DNA of 55,715 nucleotides from an uncultured Bacteroides sp. (GTDB lineage Bacteria; Bacteroidota; Bacteroidia; Bacteroidales; UBA932), in assembly GCA_900543205.1 (NCBI GenBank), contig UQQM01000015.1, positions 1 through 55,715 on the forward strand, given 5' to 3'. A model generated the notes under the pieces. It saw only the letters and a program-made list of their open reading frames with translations. It was not told where the DNA came from and searched no databases. The position numbers and the translations under genes are program-made. This document shows positions 1 through 7,563 of this stretch, piece after piece (within the stretch, counting starts at the first letter, position 1; each line of letters opens with the position of its first letter).

Positions 1-54
1 TATATTAAAATCAATACATTGCAGTGATTCCATCACCCCAAATGTCAACTAGGC

Positions 55-534
55 CTGATCAGCAAAAAACTCGAAAAAGCCATCAACGACCAGATAGCAG
101 CCGAACTCTGGTCCTCACAACTCTACCTTCAGATGTCCCTCTTCCTCAAGAAAGAAGGATGGAACGGCTCCGCCCACTGGATGGGCAAGCAGGCCGACGA
201 AGAAAAGGAGCACGCCCTCTCTCTGGCCGACTGGGTGATCAAGCGCGGCGGCGAGGTCAGGCTCACCAGGATAGACGAGGTGCCCTGCGGATGGGACAAC
301 CTCCTGGAAGTCTTCAAGGCGGTCTACAAGCATGAATGCCATGTATCCGAGCTCATCGACGGACTTGTGGACGTGGCATCGGCCGAAAAGGACAAGGCCT
401 CACAGGATTTCCTCTGGGGCTTCGTGCGCGAGCAGGTCGAAGAAGAAGCCACCGCAGCAGGAATCGTGGATTCCCTCAAGCGCGCCGGAGAAAACGGATA
501 CTTCTTCATAGACGCCGAACTCGCCAAAAGGTAA
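55..534 (+). CDS. ftnA: Ferritin (non-haem iron storage), CTG start
   Basis: Stores iron in the cytosol as a 24-subunit shell with a ferroxidase centre. No ATG lies in this frame before 133, and a stop at 25-27 closes it upstream. Starting at the CTG at 55 gives 159 residues beginning M-I-S-K-K-L, the usual ferritin N-terminus. It also puts the ferroxidase ligands at E17, E50, H53, E94, Q127 and E130, the same numbers as in E. coli FtnA. Starting at ATG 133 would delete helix A and E17. The CTG start is therefore inferred from homology; an ATG-to-CTG sequence error is the alternative. Convergent with the serine dehydratase gene, sharing a terminator hairpin. Confidence 0.88.
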   Translation: MISKKLEKAINDQIAAELWSSQLYLQMSLFLKKEGWNGSAHWMGKQADEEKEHALSLADWVIKRGGEVRLTRIDEVPCGWDNLLEVFKAVYKHECHVSELIDGLVDVASAEKDKASQDFLWGFVREQVEEEATAAGIVDSLKRAGENGYFFIDAELAKR

Positions 535-559
535 TCCCCGGACATCCGCCCAGACAAGA

Positions 560-593
560 AAATCGCCCGACAGGAACTCCCGCCGGGCGATTT
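560..593. terminator. Bidirectional terminator between ferritin and serine dehydratase
   Basis: Perfect 10-bp inverted repeat, AAATCGCCCG (560-569) and CGGGCGATTT (584-593), with a 14-nt loop. The A/T ends give a U-rich tail on either strand, so it can serve both converging genes. Confidence 0.75.
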
Positions 594-597
594 CCGC

Positions 598-1839
598 CTA
601 TTCGGTGAAGACCTTCTGTTTCGCCAGCCGGGTCCTGTATCCGACAGCCAGGCCACCTTCCCCAGTCTCCTTGTAAAGTGACGGGAGGTCATGCCCCGTA
701 TCCTTCATGACCTGCACCACCTCGTCGAACGACACGCGGTGGTTGCCGTCGGAGAACGAAGCGTAGAGATTCGCGTCGAGCGCCCTCGCAGCCGCGAACG
801 CATTCCTCTCGATGCAGGGAATCTGCACGAGTCCGCATACAGGATCGCAGGTCATGCCGAGATGGTGTTCCAGCCCCATCTCCGCCGCATACTCCACCTG
901 CGTCGGCGTGCCTCCGAAGAGCTGGCAGGTCGCAGCGGCAGCCATCGCGCAGGCAACCCCGACCTCCCCCTGGCAGCCGACCTCGGCTCCGGAGATGGAA
1001 GCGTTCTGTTTGACCACATTGCCGAAAAGGCCGCCGGTCGCCAAAGCGTGCAGGATGCGCGTCTCCGTGAAATTATGCCCCTTGGAGATATGGTACAGCA
1101 CCGCCGGCATCACACCGCTGGAGCCGCAGGTAGGCGCTGTGACCACCACGCCGCCGGAAGCGTTCTCCTCGCTCACCGCGAGCGCGTATGAGAACACCAT
1201 TCCGCGCGTCTGCAGGTTCGCCCGGTAGCCGGACACCTTTATATGGTACATCGCAGCCTTGCGCGAGAGCCTGAGCGGCCCGGGCAATGCGCCTTCCGTG
1301 TTGATGCCGCGCTCCACCGACGCCTTCATGGCTTCCCAGACCGTCTTCATGTAGTCCCAGAAGTCGGAATCCTCGCATTCCTGCACATATTCCCAATAGT
1401 TGCGGCCCGTGTCGTTGCACCAGCGGACAATCTCATGGATCGAATTCAGCCCGTAGATGTCCGGGCCCTCCCCTATCGCGGAGCCGGGACCTTCGGAAAT
1501 GGTGCCTCCTCCTATGCTGTAGACCGTCCATTCGTCACCGATGTTCCCGTCGGCGTCTTTGGCGGTGAATTTCATTCCGTTGGGGTGGAAAGGAAGGAAC
1601 ACCTCGGGTTTCCAGATGATGTCGACCCTCCTGCGGCCTCCGTCGGACAGAGGGTCGGACACGGCGAGGTCGGTGAGGTGCCCGCGGCCGGTCGCGGCAA
1701 GGCTGCCGTAGAGCGTGACCTCGAAGGCGTCGGCCTCGGGATGCCTTCGGGCGAACATCGCCGCCGCCTTGTTCGGGCCCATGGTATGACTGCTCGACGG
1801 GCCGCGGCCTATCTTGTAAAGTTCCTTAAGGGATTTCAT
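598..1839 (-). CDS. sdaA: L-serine ammonia-lyase (iron-sulfur, single chain)
   Basis: Deaminates L-serine to pyruvate and ammonia in the cytosol using a [4Fe-4S] cluster. The 413-residue protein has the fused beta-then-alpha arrangement of single-chain bacterial serine dehydratases. The N-terminal GPSSSHTMGP motif is at residues 13-22. A Cys lies in the PTCGSSGVMP stretch near 238, and C331, C335 and C342 in CDPVCGLVQIPC are the expected cluster region. Length is close to the family, although E. coli SdaA is somewhat longer. The gene stands alone, with no clear operon partner upstream, and ends in the hairpin shared with ferritin. Confidence 0.95.
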   Translation of the reverse strand: MKSLKELYKIGRGPSSSHTMGPNKAAAMFARRHPEADAFEVTLYGSLAATGRGHLTDLAVSDPLSDGGRRRVDIIWKPEVFLPFHPNGMKFTAKDADGNIGDEWTVYSIGGGTISEGPGSAIGEGPDIYGLNSIHEIVRWCNDTGRNYWEYVQECEDSDFWDYMKTVWEAMKASVERGINTEGALPGPLRLSRKAAMYHIKVSGYRANLQTRGMVFSYALAVSEENASGGVVVTAPTCGSSGVMPAVLYHISKGHNFTETRILHALATGGLFGNVVKQNASISGAEVGCQGEVGVACAMAAAATCQLFGGTPTQVEYAAEMGLEHHLGMTCDPVCGLVQIPCIERNAFAAARALDANLYASFSDGNHRVSFDEVVQVMKDTGHDLPSLYKETGEGGLAVGYRTRLAKQKVFTE

Positions 1840-2050
1840 GCGGCAAATTTAGCAAATTCTGAAGTTCCTCGCCCTTTTTCACCCCGAACCGCCGGTCAAT
1901 TCCCGTTGCTAAAAATGGCTGTACGATACAAATCACCAGAACGTTAGCAATCAACTGCTCTGAGCCCCTCCGGTTGAGCCTGCGGCGTACCGGACGTTTA
2001 CCGCCACTCCAATTGACCCTGCGGAATCCCGCAGCGAGCCGGCCAATCCA
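1840..2050. other. Intergenic stretch before the direct repeat, no gene seen
   Basis: I see no convincing gene from 1840 to 2462. The section from about 2009 to 2060 (CCGGCCAATCCAAG and an A-rich tail) resembles a weaker copy at 4812-4858 on the other side of the disrupted RAYT gene. Short open frames here run through repeat DNA and show no family match. Confidence 0.5.
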
Positions 2051-2267
2051 AGTGAGCATAAAAAGGATGTGCGCTGTCAATCTTCAAAGCATTGGCAATC
2101 AAGTGTTTACCATTAAGAGATGCCCAGCAATCGCATTCCGGAAATCGAATCACGGGCAGAGGCTCCGGAGGAATCGGCCCTACACTGCCCTCCAGGGCCG
2201 ATTTCCGAACTGCAGGCGCACAGGCATTTTTCCGGCATCCCGATTTCCGGCCCGACCAAGGCAACCG
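2051..2267. repeat. Direct repeat copy 1, structured, flanking the RAYT locus
   Basis: Near-identical to 5591-5808: 2064-2267 matches 5605-5808 with one visible mismatch (G2250 versus A5791), plus a 1-nt difference in an A-run just upstream. Weaker similarity runs on to about 2300. It contains nested inverted repeats: CCGGAAATCG (2138-2147) with CGATTTCCGG (2241-2250), and ATCGGCCCT (2173-2181) with AGGGCCGAT (2194-2202). A second CGATTTCCG at 2199-2207 could pair in competition. All frames are largely open, but none looks like a protein. Its place next to a RAYT gene suggests a REP-like non-autonomous element. Confidence 0.85.
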
Positions 2268-2462
2268 TAGACAAATCAATGCCCGCCATCCTGCGCAAGC
2301 CTTTTCCCAGTCCCTTCGTCATGCCTCCGGCAAATCTTTGTCATTCGCCAGTTCGCACTGGCAAATTAATCTGAAATCATTTTGCCGAACCGAATATTAT
2401 TTCAAACTTTGTTGCGGAAGATGCCGCAGCATCTGCCGGAACATATTTTTAAACTATGGAAA

Positions 2463-2680
2463 ATGGAATATTATCACACCTACACGAAAGGCCAGCAACA
2501 TGACCTGCTTTTCTACAGCGAAGAAGATTTCATCTACGGAATGAATCTCATACCGAAATGCCTGAAGGACATCGAACTCAAAATTCTGGCATTCTGCCTG
2601 ATGGACAATCATCTGCACTTCATCATGAAAGCAACGAGAGAAGAATGCAACCGGTTCATCGTCAACTATAAGAAGAACCT
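2463..2680 (+). pseudogene. RAYT transposase, 5' part (split by the IS110-family element)
   Basis: N-terminal part of a REP-associated tyrosine (Y1/HUH-type, IS200-like) transposase. Residues begin MEYYHTYTKG, the usual start of these proteins; in-frame ATGs at 2382 and 2421 are possible but look non-homologous. The metal-binding H-x-H is visible in MDNHLHF. After Asn-Tyr-Lys-Lys-Asn the frame enters IS DNA and stops at 2694-2696. Joining base 2680 to base 4092 restores the reading (NYKKNLSTFLSRSG) with no lost or gained base, so the IS insertion is the only lesion seen. Confidence 0.85.
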
Positions 2681-2688
2681 TAGCTTTG
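2681..2688 (+). promoter_or_regulatory. -7 box at the IS left edge (half of a junction promoter)
   Basis: TAGCTTTG matches the Bacteroidetes -7 consensus TAnnTTTG and forms the first 8 bases of the element. At the present site no TTG stands about 20 nt upstream. In an excised circle the right end would supply TTG (4069-4071) exactly 20 nt upstream of TAGCTTTG, giving a full promoter. Expected transcription start is about 2695. Confidence 0.55.
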
Positions 2689-2694
2689 CAGAGT

Positions 2695-2905
2695 GATTCA
2701 CTGCCCCAAGATTTGTATCACAAAAGTAATAGATTTGTGCTAATAAAGAAAGTTTGACAAAGGACAATGGAGCCGGACGGTTCTCAATCTCTACAAATGG
2801 GTAAGACCCGAATATCTTTTCTGCCCCGTCCGGCCCGTTGATCCAGGACCTGGATAAGAATATTGCCTTAGAGTGAATAAGGTTTGTAGGTGACGGATCG
2901 ACGGC
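2695..2905 (+). ncRNA. Candidate bridge RNA in the IS110-family left end
   Basis: IS110-group recombinases use a bispecific bridge RNA encoded upstream of the recombinase gene. Folding by eye gives three parts. First, a 5' hairpin CACAAA (2719-2724) with TTTGTG (2734-2739). Second, a 9-bp stem GCCGGACGG (2772-2780) with CCGTCCGGC (2826-2834), closing an internal loop topped by GGGT-aag-ACCC (2799-2809). Third, directly after it, a 10-bp stem with one G-U pair, 2835-2844 with 2895-2904, closing a loop that holds CCTTA-7 nt-TAAGG (2866-2882). ATAAGAAT (2854-2861) equals the right element end (4080-4087), and UAAGGU (2878-2883) complements ACCTTA across the circle junction. These fit left and right donor guides. 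Target guides could not be assigned by eye. Confidence 0.65.
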
Positions 2906-2933
2906 CCACTGTCCACAAAAAGCAACGCAAGTT

Positions 2934-3947
2934 ATGAAAAAAATCAAACTCGGCATTGACATCAGCAAGGAAAAGTTGAATCTCTGCTACTTGTCGAATC
3001 TGGAAATCGTCCGCGAAGAGGAAGTCTCTAACGATGTGAAAACCATTAAGAAGGCGTTCAAAGATGCTCTCAAGGCCCTATCTGGCACCGTGGAGGACAT
3101 CCTCGTGTGCGCGGAATACACGGGGCGATACATTTATCCGTTAACAGTCGCGTGTCAGGAGATGAATGTGTTTCTATGGCTCGATGACCCGGCCCGCATC
3201 AAGAATTCGATGGGGCTTGTCCGGGGCAAAAACGACACCATCGACGCCATGAGGATTGCCGAGTACGCGCATCGTTACGAAGATAAAGCCGTACGCTATG
3301 CCATTCCGGACACCGCCCTTGTGTCAATGAAAAACCTGCTCTCCGACAGGGAGTTCCTCCTCTCGGACAGGAAGCGGTATCAAGCGCAGCTGACTGACCA
3401 AAAGAAGTATATGGCCCCTAATGATTTCAAACATAAAGACAAACGCTGGAAGGAGGTCATTAAGGTCATAGACAGGCAGATACAAGTCATTGATGAGGAG
3501 ATTGACTCTCTCATCGCCGCAGATCCGGTATTGAACCGACAGAAGGAGCTGCTGAAGAGCATAGACGGAGTCGGGGAAAGAATCGCCATCAACATGATCG
3601 CCATCACAGGAGGCTTTACGCGCTTCCGGAATGCACGGCAGTTCTGCAGCTTCGCCGGACTGTCGCCCTACAAGTACGACTCCGGTTCTTCTGTCCGCTC
3701 CAAGGCAAAGATTTCCAAACGGTCGAATCAGACGATGAAGACCTTGCTGCATATGAGTGCGGTAAATATTGCGACAAATATGGAAGGAGAATACAAGGAG
3801 TATTACGAACGCAAACTGAAAGAAGGTAAGCACGTTATGAGTATAATGAATGTCCTGAGGGCAAAACTTGTACATCGGATGTTCTCCGTCATAAGGAGAG
3901 ATGCTGAATACACAAAACAATATTCCCCAGCATCGAGACAGTTATGA
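2934..3947 (+). CDS. IS110-family recombinase (DEDD transposase)
   Basis: The 337-residue recombinase of the inserted element. The N-terminal RuvC-like DEDD domain shows D9 (GIDIS), E61 (CAEYTGRY), and D101/D104 (KNDTIDA). The C-terminal Tnp_20 domain starts near residue 205 with a helix-hairpin-helix-like IDGVGERIA, then FCSFAGLSPYKYDSG, where the serine near 250 is the likely nucleophile, followed by KISKRSNQ. Length is typical and the gene looks intact, so the element may be active. It acts with the RNA predicted in 2695-2905. There is no ordinary upstream promoter at this insertion site apart from a lone -7 box at the left edge. Confidence 0.95.
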   Translation: MKKIKLGIDISKEKLNLCYLSNLEIVREEEVSNDVKTIKKAFKDALKALSGTVEDILVCAEYTGRYIYPLTVACQEMNVFLWLDDPARIKNSMGLVRGKNDTIDAMRIAEYAHRYEDKAVRYAIPDTALVSMKNLLSDREFLLSDRKRYQAQLTDQKKYMAPNDFKHKDKRWKEVIKVIDRQIQVIDEEIDSLIAADPVLNRQKELLKSIDGVGERIAINMIAITGGFTRFRNARQFCSFAGLSPYKYDSGSSVRSKAKISKRSNQTMKTLLHMSAVNIATNMEGEYKEYYERKLKEGKHVMSIMNVLRAKLVHRMFSVIRRDAEYTKQYSPASRQL

Positions 3948-4091
3948 AAAACTTCTCAGGGGAAGGCCGCGCGGCCAGGGGCGGAACGCCCCGACGAGCG
4001 CAACGAATATTCACAAAGCACAACGCTGAATCGAAGGGGTGAATCAAATTAAATTCTTTACAAAACCCTTGGAAAATCCATAAGAATACCT

Positions 4092-4725
4092 GAGCACATT
4101 TCTGTCTAGGAGCGGGAGGAAAATCAATGCAAGCATCCAGGCAGGTATCAGCCGGATTGACAGTCCCGAGTATCTGATGACCTCAATAGCGTACGTACTG
4201 CGGAACCCCATGGTAGCAGGAAAAAACTATCTCCCTCAAGATTATCCCTGGAGCTCGGCCTCCCTGTATTTCAGAAACAGGGAAAGAACCGAGCCAGAAG
4301 GATTCCAGGCAATCGGCAGTCTGACATACAGGGAGAAAAGGACCGTTTTCAAAGCTGAGAGCCATTTCCCTGAAGAATGGCGGATAGACAATAAGGGAAT
4401 GATACTTCCGGTGTTCTACACAGAGGTTGCAGAGGTGGAAAATATCTTTTCTTCTGTCAAAAGATTCATCTACCATCTTTCCGCCGGCAAGGAGGCTGAA
4501 GTCAACAGATCCGTCGGGCAGGCCATAAGGTTATGCGACTCCGACCTCAGGAAAGAAGCTGCAAAAATATGCCTCGGCAAATTCGGCAGCAGCTCCACGA
4601 ACCAGCTGGATTTCAAGCAGCGGCTTCTTATCTGCAAACTTCTCCGAAAAGAATTCGGGGCATCCTTCAAACAACTGGGAAGAATAATGAACATAGATCC
4701 AGAATATATCAAGAATCTGATATGA
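4092..4725 (+). pseudogene. RAYT transposase, 3' part
   Basis: C-terminal continuation of the split RAYT gene. It reads STFLSRSGRKIN, then SIAYVLRNPMVAG, where the conserved Tyr-Val-Leu-x-Asn-Pro segment carries the probable catalytic tyrosine. A long C-terminal region follows and ends in a helix-turn-helix-like stretch (FKQLGRIMNIDPEYIKNLI), resembling the DNA-binding tail of some Bacteroidetes members. The reconstructed protein from ATG 2463 would be about 283 residues. The fragment alone lacks the H-x-H metal site, so it should be inactive; an ATG at 4177 could start a truncated product. Confidence 0.85.
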
Positions 4726-5464
4726 TAACTGTCGTCTGAAAACAGCCATAAATCAATCAACCGTTACTATCAAGTTATCGCACCTGGACTATGGCACCCG
4801 CTGACAGCACCTCAATTTGAACCCACGGCGGACCGGCCAATCCAAGCCAATAAAAAGGCGGGGAGGGTGGACATTTCGGGCGATGAAATCCTTGTAATAT
4901 ACTGATATGCATAGCTTTGCCCAGAACAAACAACCGTTTGGTGGAAAAGGTTCACGTAGGACGACATCACCAATTAAATCAAGTGTTATATGTTGTGTAG
5001 GATAATTGCCATTTTTGGTTGGTGACAATGACAAAAGTGGTTGGTGAGAAGCAGTCGCTGCTACGGCGTGATTTGCAATCCGATGCAACAGGACTCATTA
5101 GATGGAACACGTTTCATCTAATTTCTATATATTGCATAATCTTAACAAGTTATAGAGGTTTTACCAACCTTTTTTGGCAATTATACCTGTTGTGGGTGAG
5201 ATTTTAAGTGGCGGTCTAGTCGACAAAAAGTAGGATACAATCTCTGTAAAGCATTGATTTTAATATCTTTGCGAAGATTATTGCTGATATGGTAAAAAAT
5301 GCTTTTTCTGCGGGTCTCCGAATGTGGTCGTGAACAATCCAAGAGGTCGCACGCAATGGTATGAATGCAATACAGGATAGCAAGGTACAAGGATGTTGCC
5401 ATGTGAAATCAGCCGGGAACACCGGAAAAGTTGCAAGACAAATACATCAGAATTGACAATTGCA
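4726..5464. other. Intergenic region, no gene recognised
   Basis: About 740 bp of AT-richer DNA with only short unconvincing frames. The piece 4812-4858 (ends CCGGCCAATCCAAGCC then AATAAAAAGG) resembles 2009-2065 next to repeat copy 1, so it may be the right-hand remnant of the RAYT-associated unit. The rest shows no protein match, tRNA or clear promoter to me. Confidence 0.45.
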
Positions 5465-5552
5465 CCGCCGCCGGAATATACGAGCTCCGGCGGCTAAAGA
5501 TCAAGCCCTGCGCCGAGCCCGTCGGAGAGGCTCGCTCCGTGCTTGACTTTTT
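5465..5552 (+). ncRNA. Structured hairpin pair ending in a T-run
   Basis: Hairpin 1 is GCCGCCGGA (5467-5475) with TCCGGCGGC (5486-5494), a perfect 9-bp stem. Hairpin 2 is nested: TCAAGC (5501-5506) with GCTTGA (5541-5546), and inside it CGAGCC (5514-5519) with GGCTCG (5529-5534). CTTTTT follows at 5547-5552. The shape suits a terminated small RNA or a strong intrinsic terminator. No gene ends just upstream, which favours a stand-alone RNA or a remnant. Confidence 0.35.
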
Positions 5553-5590
5553 AAGCTCATTTCATCCTACCAAATGTCCAGATGACCACA

Positions 5591-5808
5591 AGTGACCATA
5601 AAAAAGGATGTGCGCTGTCAATCTTCAAAGCATTGGCAATCAAGTGTTTACCATTAAGAGATGCCCAGCAATCGCATTCCGGAAATCGAATCACGGGCAG
5701 AGGCTCCGGAGGAATCGGCCCTACACTGCCCTCCAGGGCCGATTTCCGAACTGCAGGCGCACAGGCATTTTTCCGGCATCCCGATTTCCGACCCGACCAA
5801 GGCAACCG
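5591..5808. repeat. Direct repeat copy 2
   Basis: Same orientation as copy 1 at 2051-2267; 5605-5808 differs from it at one visible base, A5791 for G2250. Weaker similarity continues to about 5843, where the sequences drift apart. It keeps the CCGGAAATCG and ATCGGCCCT/AGGGCCGAT arms (5679-5688, 5714-5722, 5735-5743). It lies about 280 bp before the tolC-like gene, so it may sit in or near that operon's regulatory region. Confidence 0.85.
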
Positions 5809-5902
5809 GGGACAATTCCACACCCGCCCTCCCGCGCAGGCTGAAGCGAAATGCCGCAACTATTCCATAGGTCCTCCGGCAACACAAAGCCTGTAAACCG
5901 AT

Positions 5903-5919
5903 TTTACACCGGGTGTAAA
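5903..5919. promoter_or_regulatory. 17-bp palindrome, candidate operator upstream of the efflux operon
   Basis: TTTACACC-G-GGTGTAAA is a perfect odd palindrome, 167 bp before the tolC-like start codon and outside the direct repeat. Its form suits a dimeric regulator. No protein can be assigned; the NtrC-type regulator encoded downstream of the operon is one candidate. Confidence 0.4.
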
Positions 5920-6085
5920 GATTTTTAACGGTTCCCGGGCGGAGTCTGGCGCGCAACAGACTGAACACAAGCTCGTTGACCAGCATGGCACGGCAGATGT
6001 TCCATGTCTGTCCGGACTGCGTGCGCCGACAGGTTCCAAACGGGCAAACTGCCACGAACGAGTTCCGCCGAACATAAAATTTGAT

Positions 6086-7549
6086 ATGAAACATTATATA
6101 CACTACACTCTGATTCTTGCCGCCTGCTGCATGTTCTGCCACACCATAGCGGACGCGCAGCAGACGGCATCCGTCAGCACGCAACACGACAGCACAGAGC
6201 AGCAGACAACATCCGTCAACACGCACCACGACAGCACACAGCAGCAGACCTCCGGCACCGCAAAGGTATGGACCCTGCGCGACTGCATGGAATACGCAGT
6301 CTCCAATTCCACCCAGATCAGGATACAGCATGCCGACATGGACGATGAGCGCATCGCACGCAGGGACGCGATTCTGAACGCCTTCACCCCCTACATCGAC
6401 GCCGCCACAGGAATCTCATCCAGCTTCGGACGCGCCGTGGACCCCGAGACCAACACCTACATATCCACCACCTCCTTCAACAACGCCTACTCCGTATCCG
6501 CCGGCATCACCCTGTTCAACGGTTTCCAGGCGGTCAACCGTCTAAGAATCACGAAGACCGCAGTGGAGATGGGCATCAGCGAGAAGCAGCGCATCAAGGA
6601 CAATATCTGCCTGAGCACCATGCAGGCCTATTGCAACGTGGTCTACTACAGCCGTCTCGCCGGCATTCTCGCGGAGCAGGTGGAGACCGCGCGGACTTCC
6701 CTCCATGTAGCCGAGAGGCAGGAGGAGCTCGGACAGAAGGGCTACGCCGATGTGGTGCAGATGGAAGCCGAGCTCGCGGAGATGGAATACAGGCACATCT
6801 CGGCCGAGAACAGCCGCAAGGACGCGCTGCTGACCCTGAAGGACGTGATGTTCTGGCCCATGAGCGAAGAGCTTGAGATAGACCTCTCGATAGCCGACAG
6901 CCGCGCTTTCCTCCCCGACGGACCCCGCGACACCGAATCCATACTGGAGAACGCCATGGCTTCGCTTCCCGATATCTTCATCGCCCGGGGCGCCATGGAG
7001 AACGCCCGTCTCGAACTCCGCACGGCCCGCTGGCAGCTCGCACCCTCGCTGAGCCTGAACGGAGGATGGAGCACGAGCTACTACACCTACCCGGGACGCA
7101 GCGGCCACGAGACCGAGCCCTTCCGCACCCAGTTCACCAACAACGGAGGCGAATATGTGCAGCTCACCTTGAGCATACCCATCTTCGACCGTCTCTCGCG
7201 GCACTCCAACATTGCAAACAAGCGAAACGCCTACATCCGCTCCACCGCAGAATACGAGCAGAAGCTGCGCGAAGTGGAGGCTGAAGTGATGCGGGCCATC
7301 CAGGACCGCGACGGAGCCTCGGCCGCCTACATGCAGGCGGAGCGCATGGCCGAGGTGCAGCAGGAAGCCTACCGTCTCAACATGCGCAAGCTCGAGCAGG
7401 GGCTCATCTCCCCCATCGAGTTCCGCACGGCCACCGAGAGCTACCTGACGGCCGCCGCCGAGCGCCTCAACACCCTGCTGCAATACAACATCAAGAAGGC
7501 AGTGGTCGCCTACTATGACGGCATCCCCTATCTTGAACAGCAACTGTAA
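6086..7549 (+). CDS. TolC-family outer membrane efflux channel
   Basis: Forms the outer membrane and periplasmic tunnel of a tripartite exporter. The 487-residue protein has a signal peptide (MKHYIHYTLILAACCMFC...ADA) and two outer-membrane-efflux-protein repeats, with the long helical stretches typical of TolC. Just after the signal peptide there is a 42-nt exact-length tandem duplication (6158-6199 and 6200-6241) with a partial third unit, giving 14-residue Gln/Thr/His/Asp-rich repeats. This low-complexity spacer precedes the first conserved segment (VWTLRDCMEYAV). First gene of the export operon with the adaptor, permeases and ATPase downstream. The substrate is unknown. Confidence 0.93.
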   Translation: MKHYIHYTLILAACCMFCHTIADAQQTASVSTQHDSTEQQTTSVNTHHDSTQQQTSGTAKVWTLRDCMEYAVSNSTQIRIQHADMDDERIARRDAILNAFTPYIDAATGISSSFGRAVDPETNTYISTTSFNNAYSVSAGITLFNGFQAVNRLRITKTAVEMGISEKQRIKDNICLSTMQAYCNVVYYSRLAGILAEQVETARTSLHVAERQEELGQKGYADVVQMEAELAEMEYRHISAENSRKDALLTLKDVMFWPMSEELEIDLSIADSRAFLPDGPRDTESILENAMASLPDIFIARGAMENARLELRTARWQLAPSLSLNGGWSTSYYTYPGRSGHETEPFRTQFTNNGGEYVQLTLSIPIFDRLSRHSNIANKRNAYIRSTAEYEQKLREVEAEVMRAIQDRDGASAAYMQAERMAEVQQEAYRLNMRKLEQGLISPIEFRTATESYLTAAAERLNTLLQYNIKKAVVAYYDGIPYLEQQL

Positions 7550-7563
7550 TTCCCTCCTACACG

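Larger units (their letters stand above)
2681..4091 (+). mobile_element. IS110-family insertion sequence, complete (about 1411 bp)
   Basis: The boundaries come from the interrupted RAYT frame. ACCT occurs at 2677-2680 (target side) and 4088-4091 (element right end), so the shared core is ACCT or a dinucleotide within it, and the exact edge may slide by up to 4 bp. There are no long terminal inverted repeats, as usual for the family. The left non-coding end is long (about 253 bp) and the right end shorter (about 144 bp), the layout of the IS110 group rather than IS1111. The right end carries a GGCCGCGCGGCC palindrome near 3965 and a GGGCG-gaa-CGCCC hairpin. Confidence 0.9.

Noticed and set aside
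1844..1851. TAAATTTG on the minus strand near the serine dehydratase start
   Set aside because: It lies only 5 nt from the ATG, which would place the transcription start inside the gene. Probably chance in AT-rich DNA.
1998..2279. Minus-strand frame of 93 codons, repeated at 5557-5859
   Set aside because: It lies across the structured direct repeat; several other frames are also open there, and there is no promoter or family match. The shared sequence is explained by the DNA repeat.
5019..5207. 62-codon plus-strand frame
   Set aside because: No signal, family or promoter; the region is AT-rich and non-conserved in appearance.
5986..6000. Possible sigma-54 promoter (TGGCACG then ATGT) upstream of the efflux operon
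   Set aside because: The -24 half matches, but the -12 position reads GT rather than GC at the required spacing, so it is not claimed.
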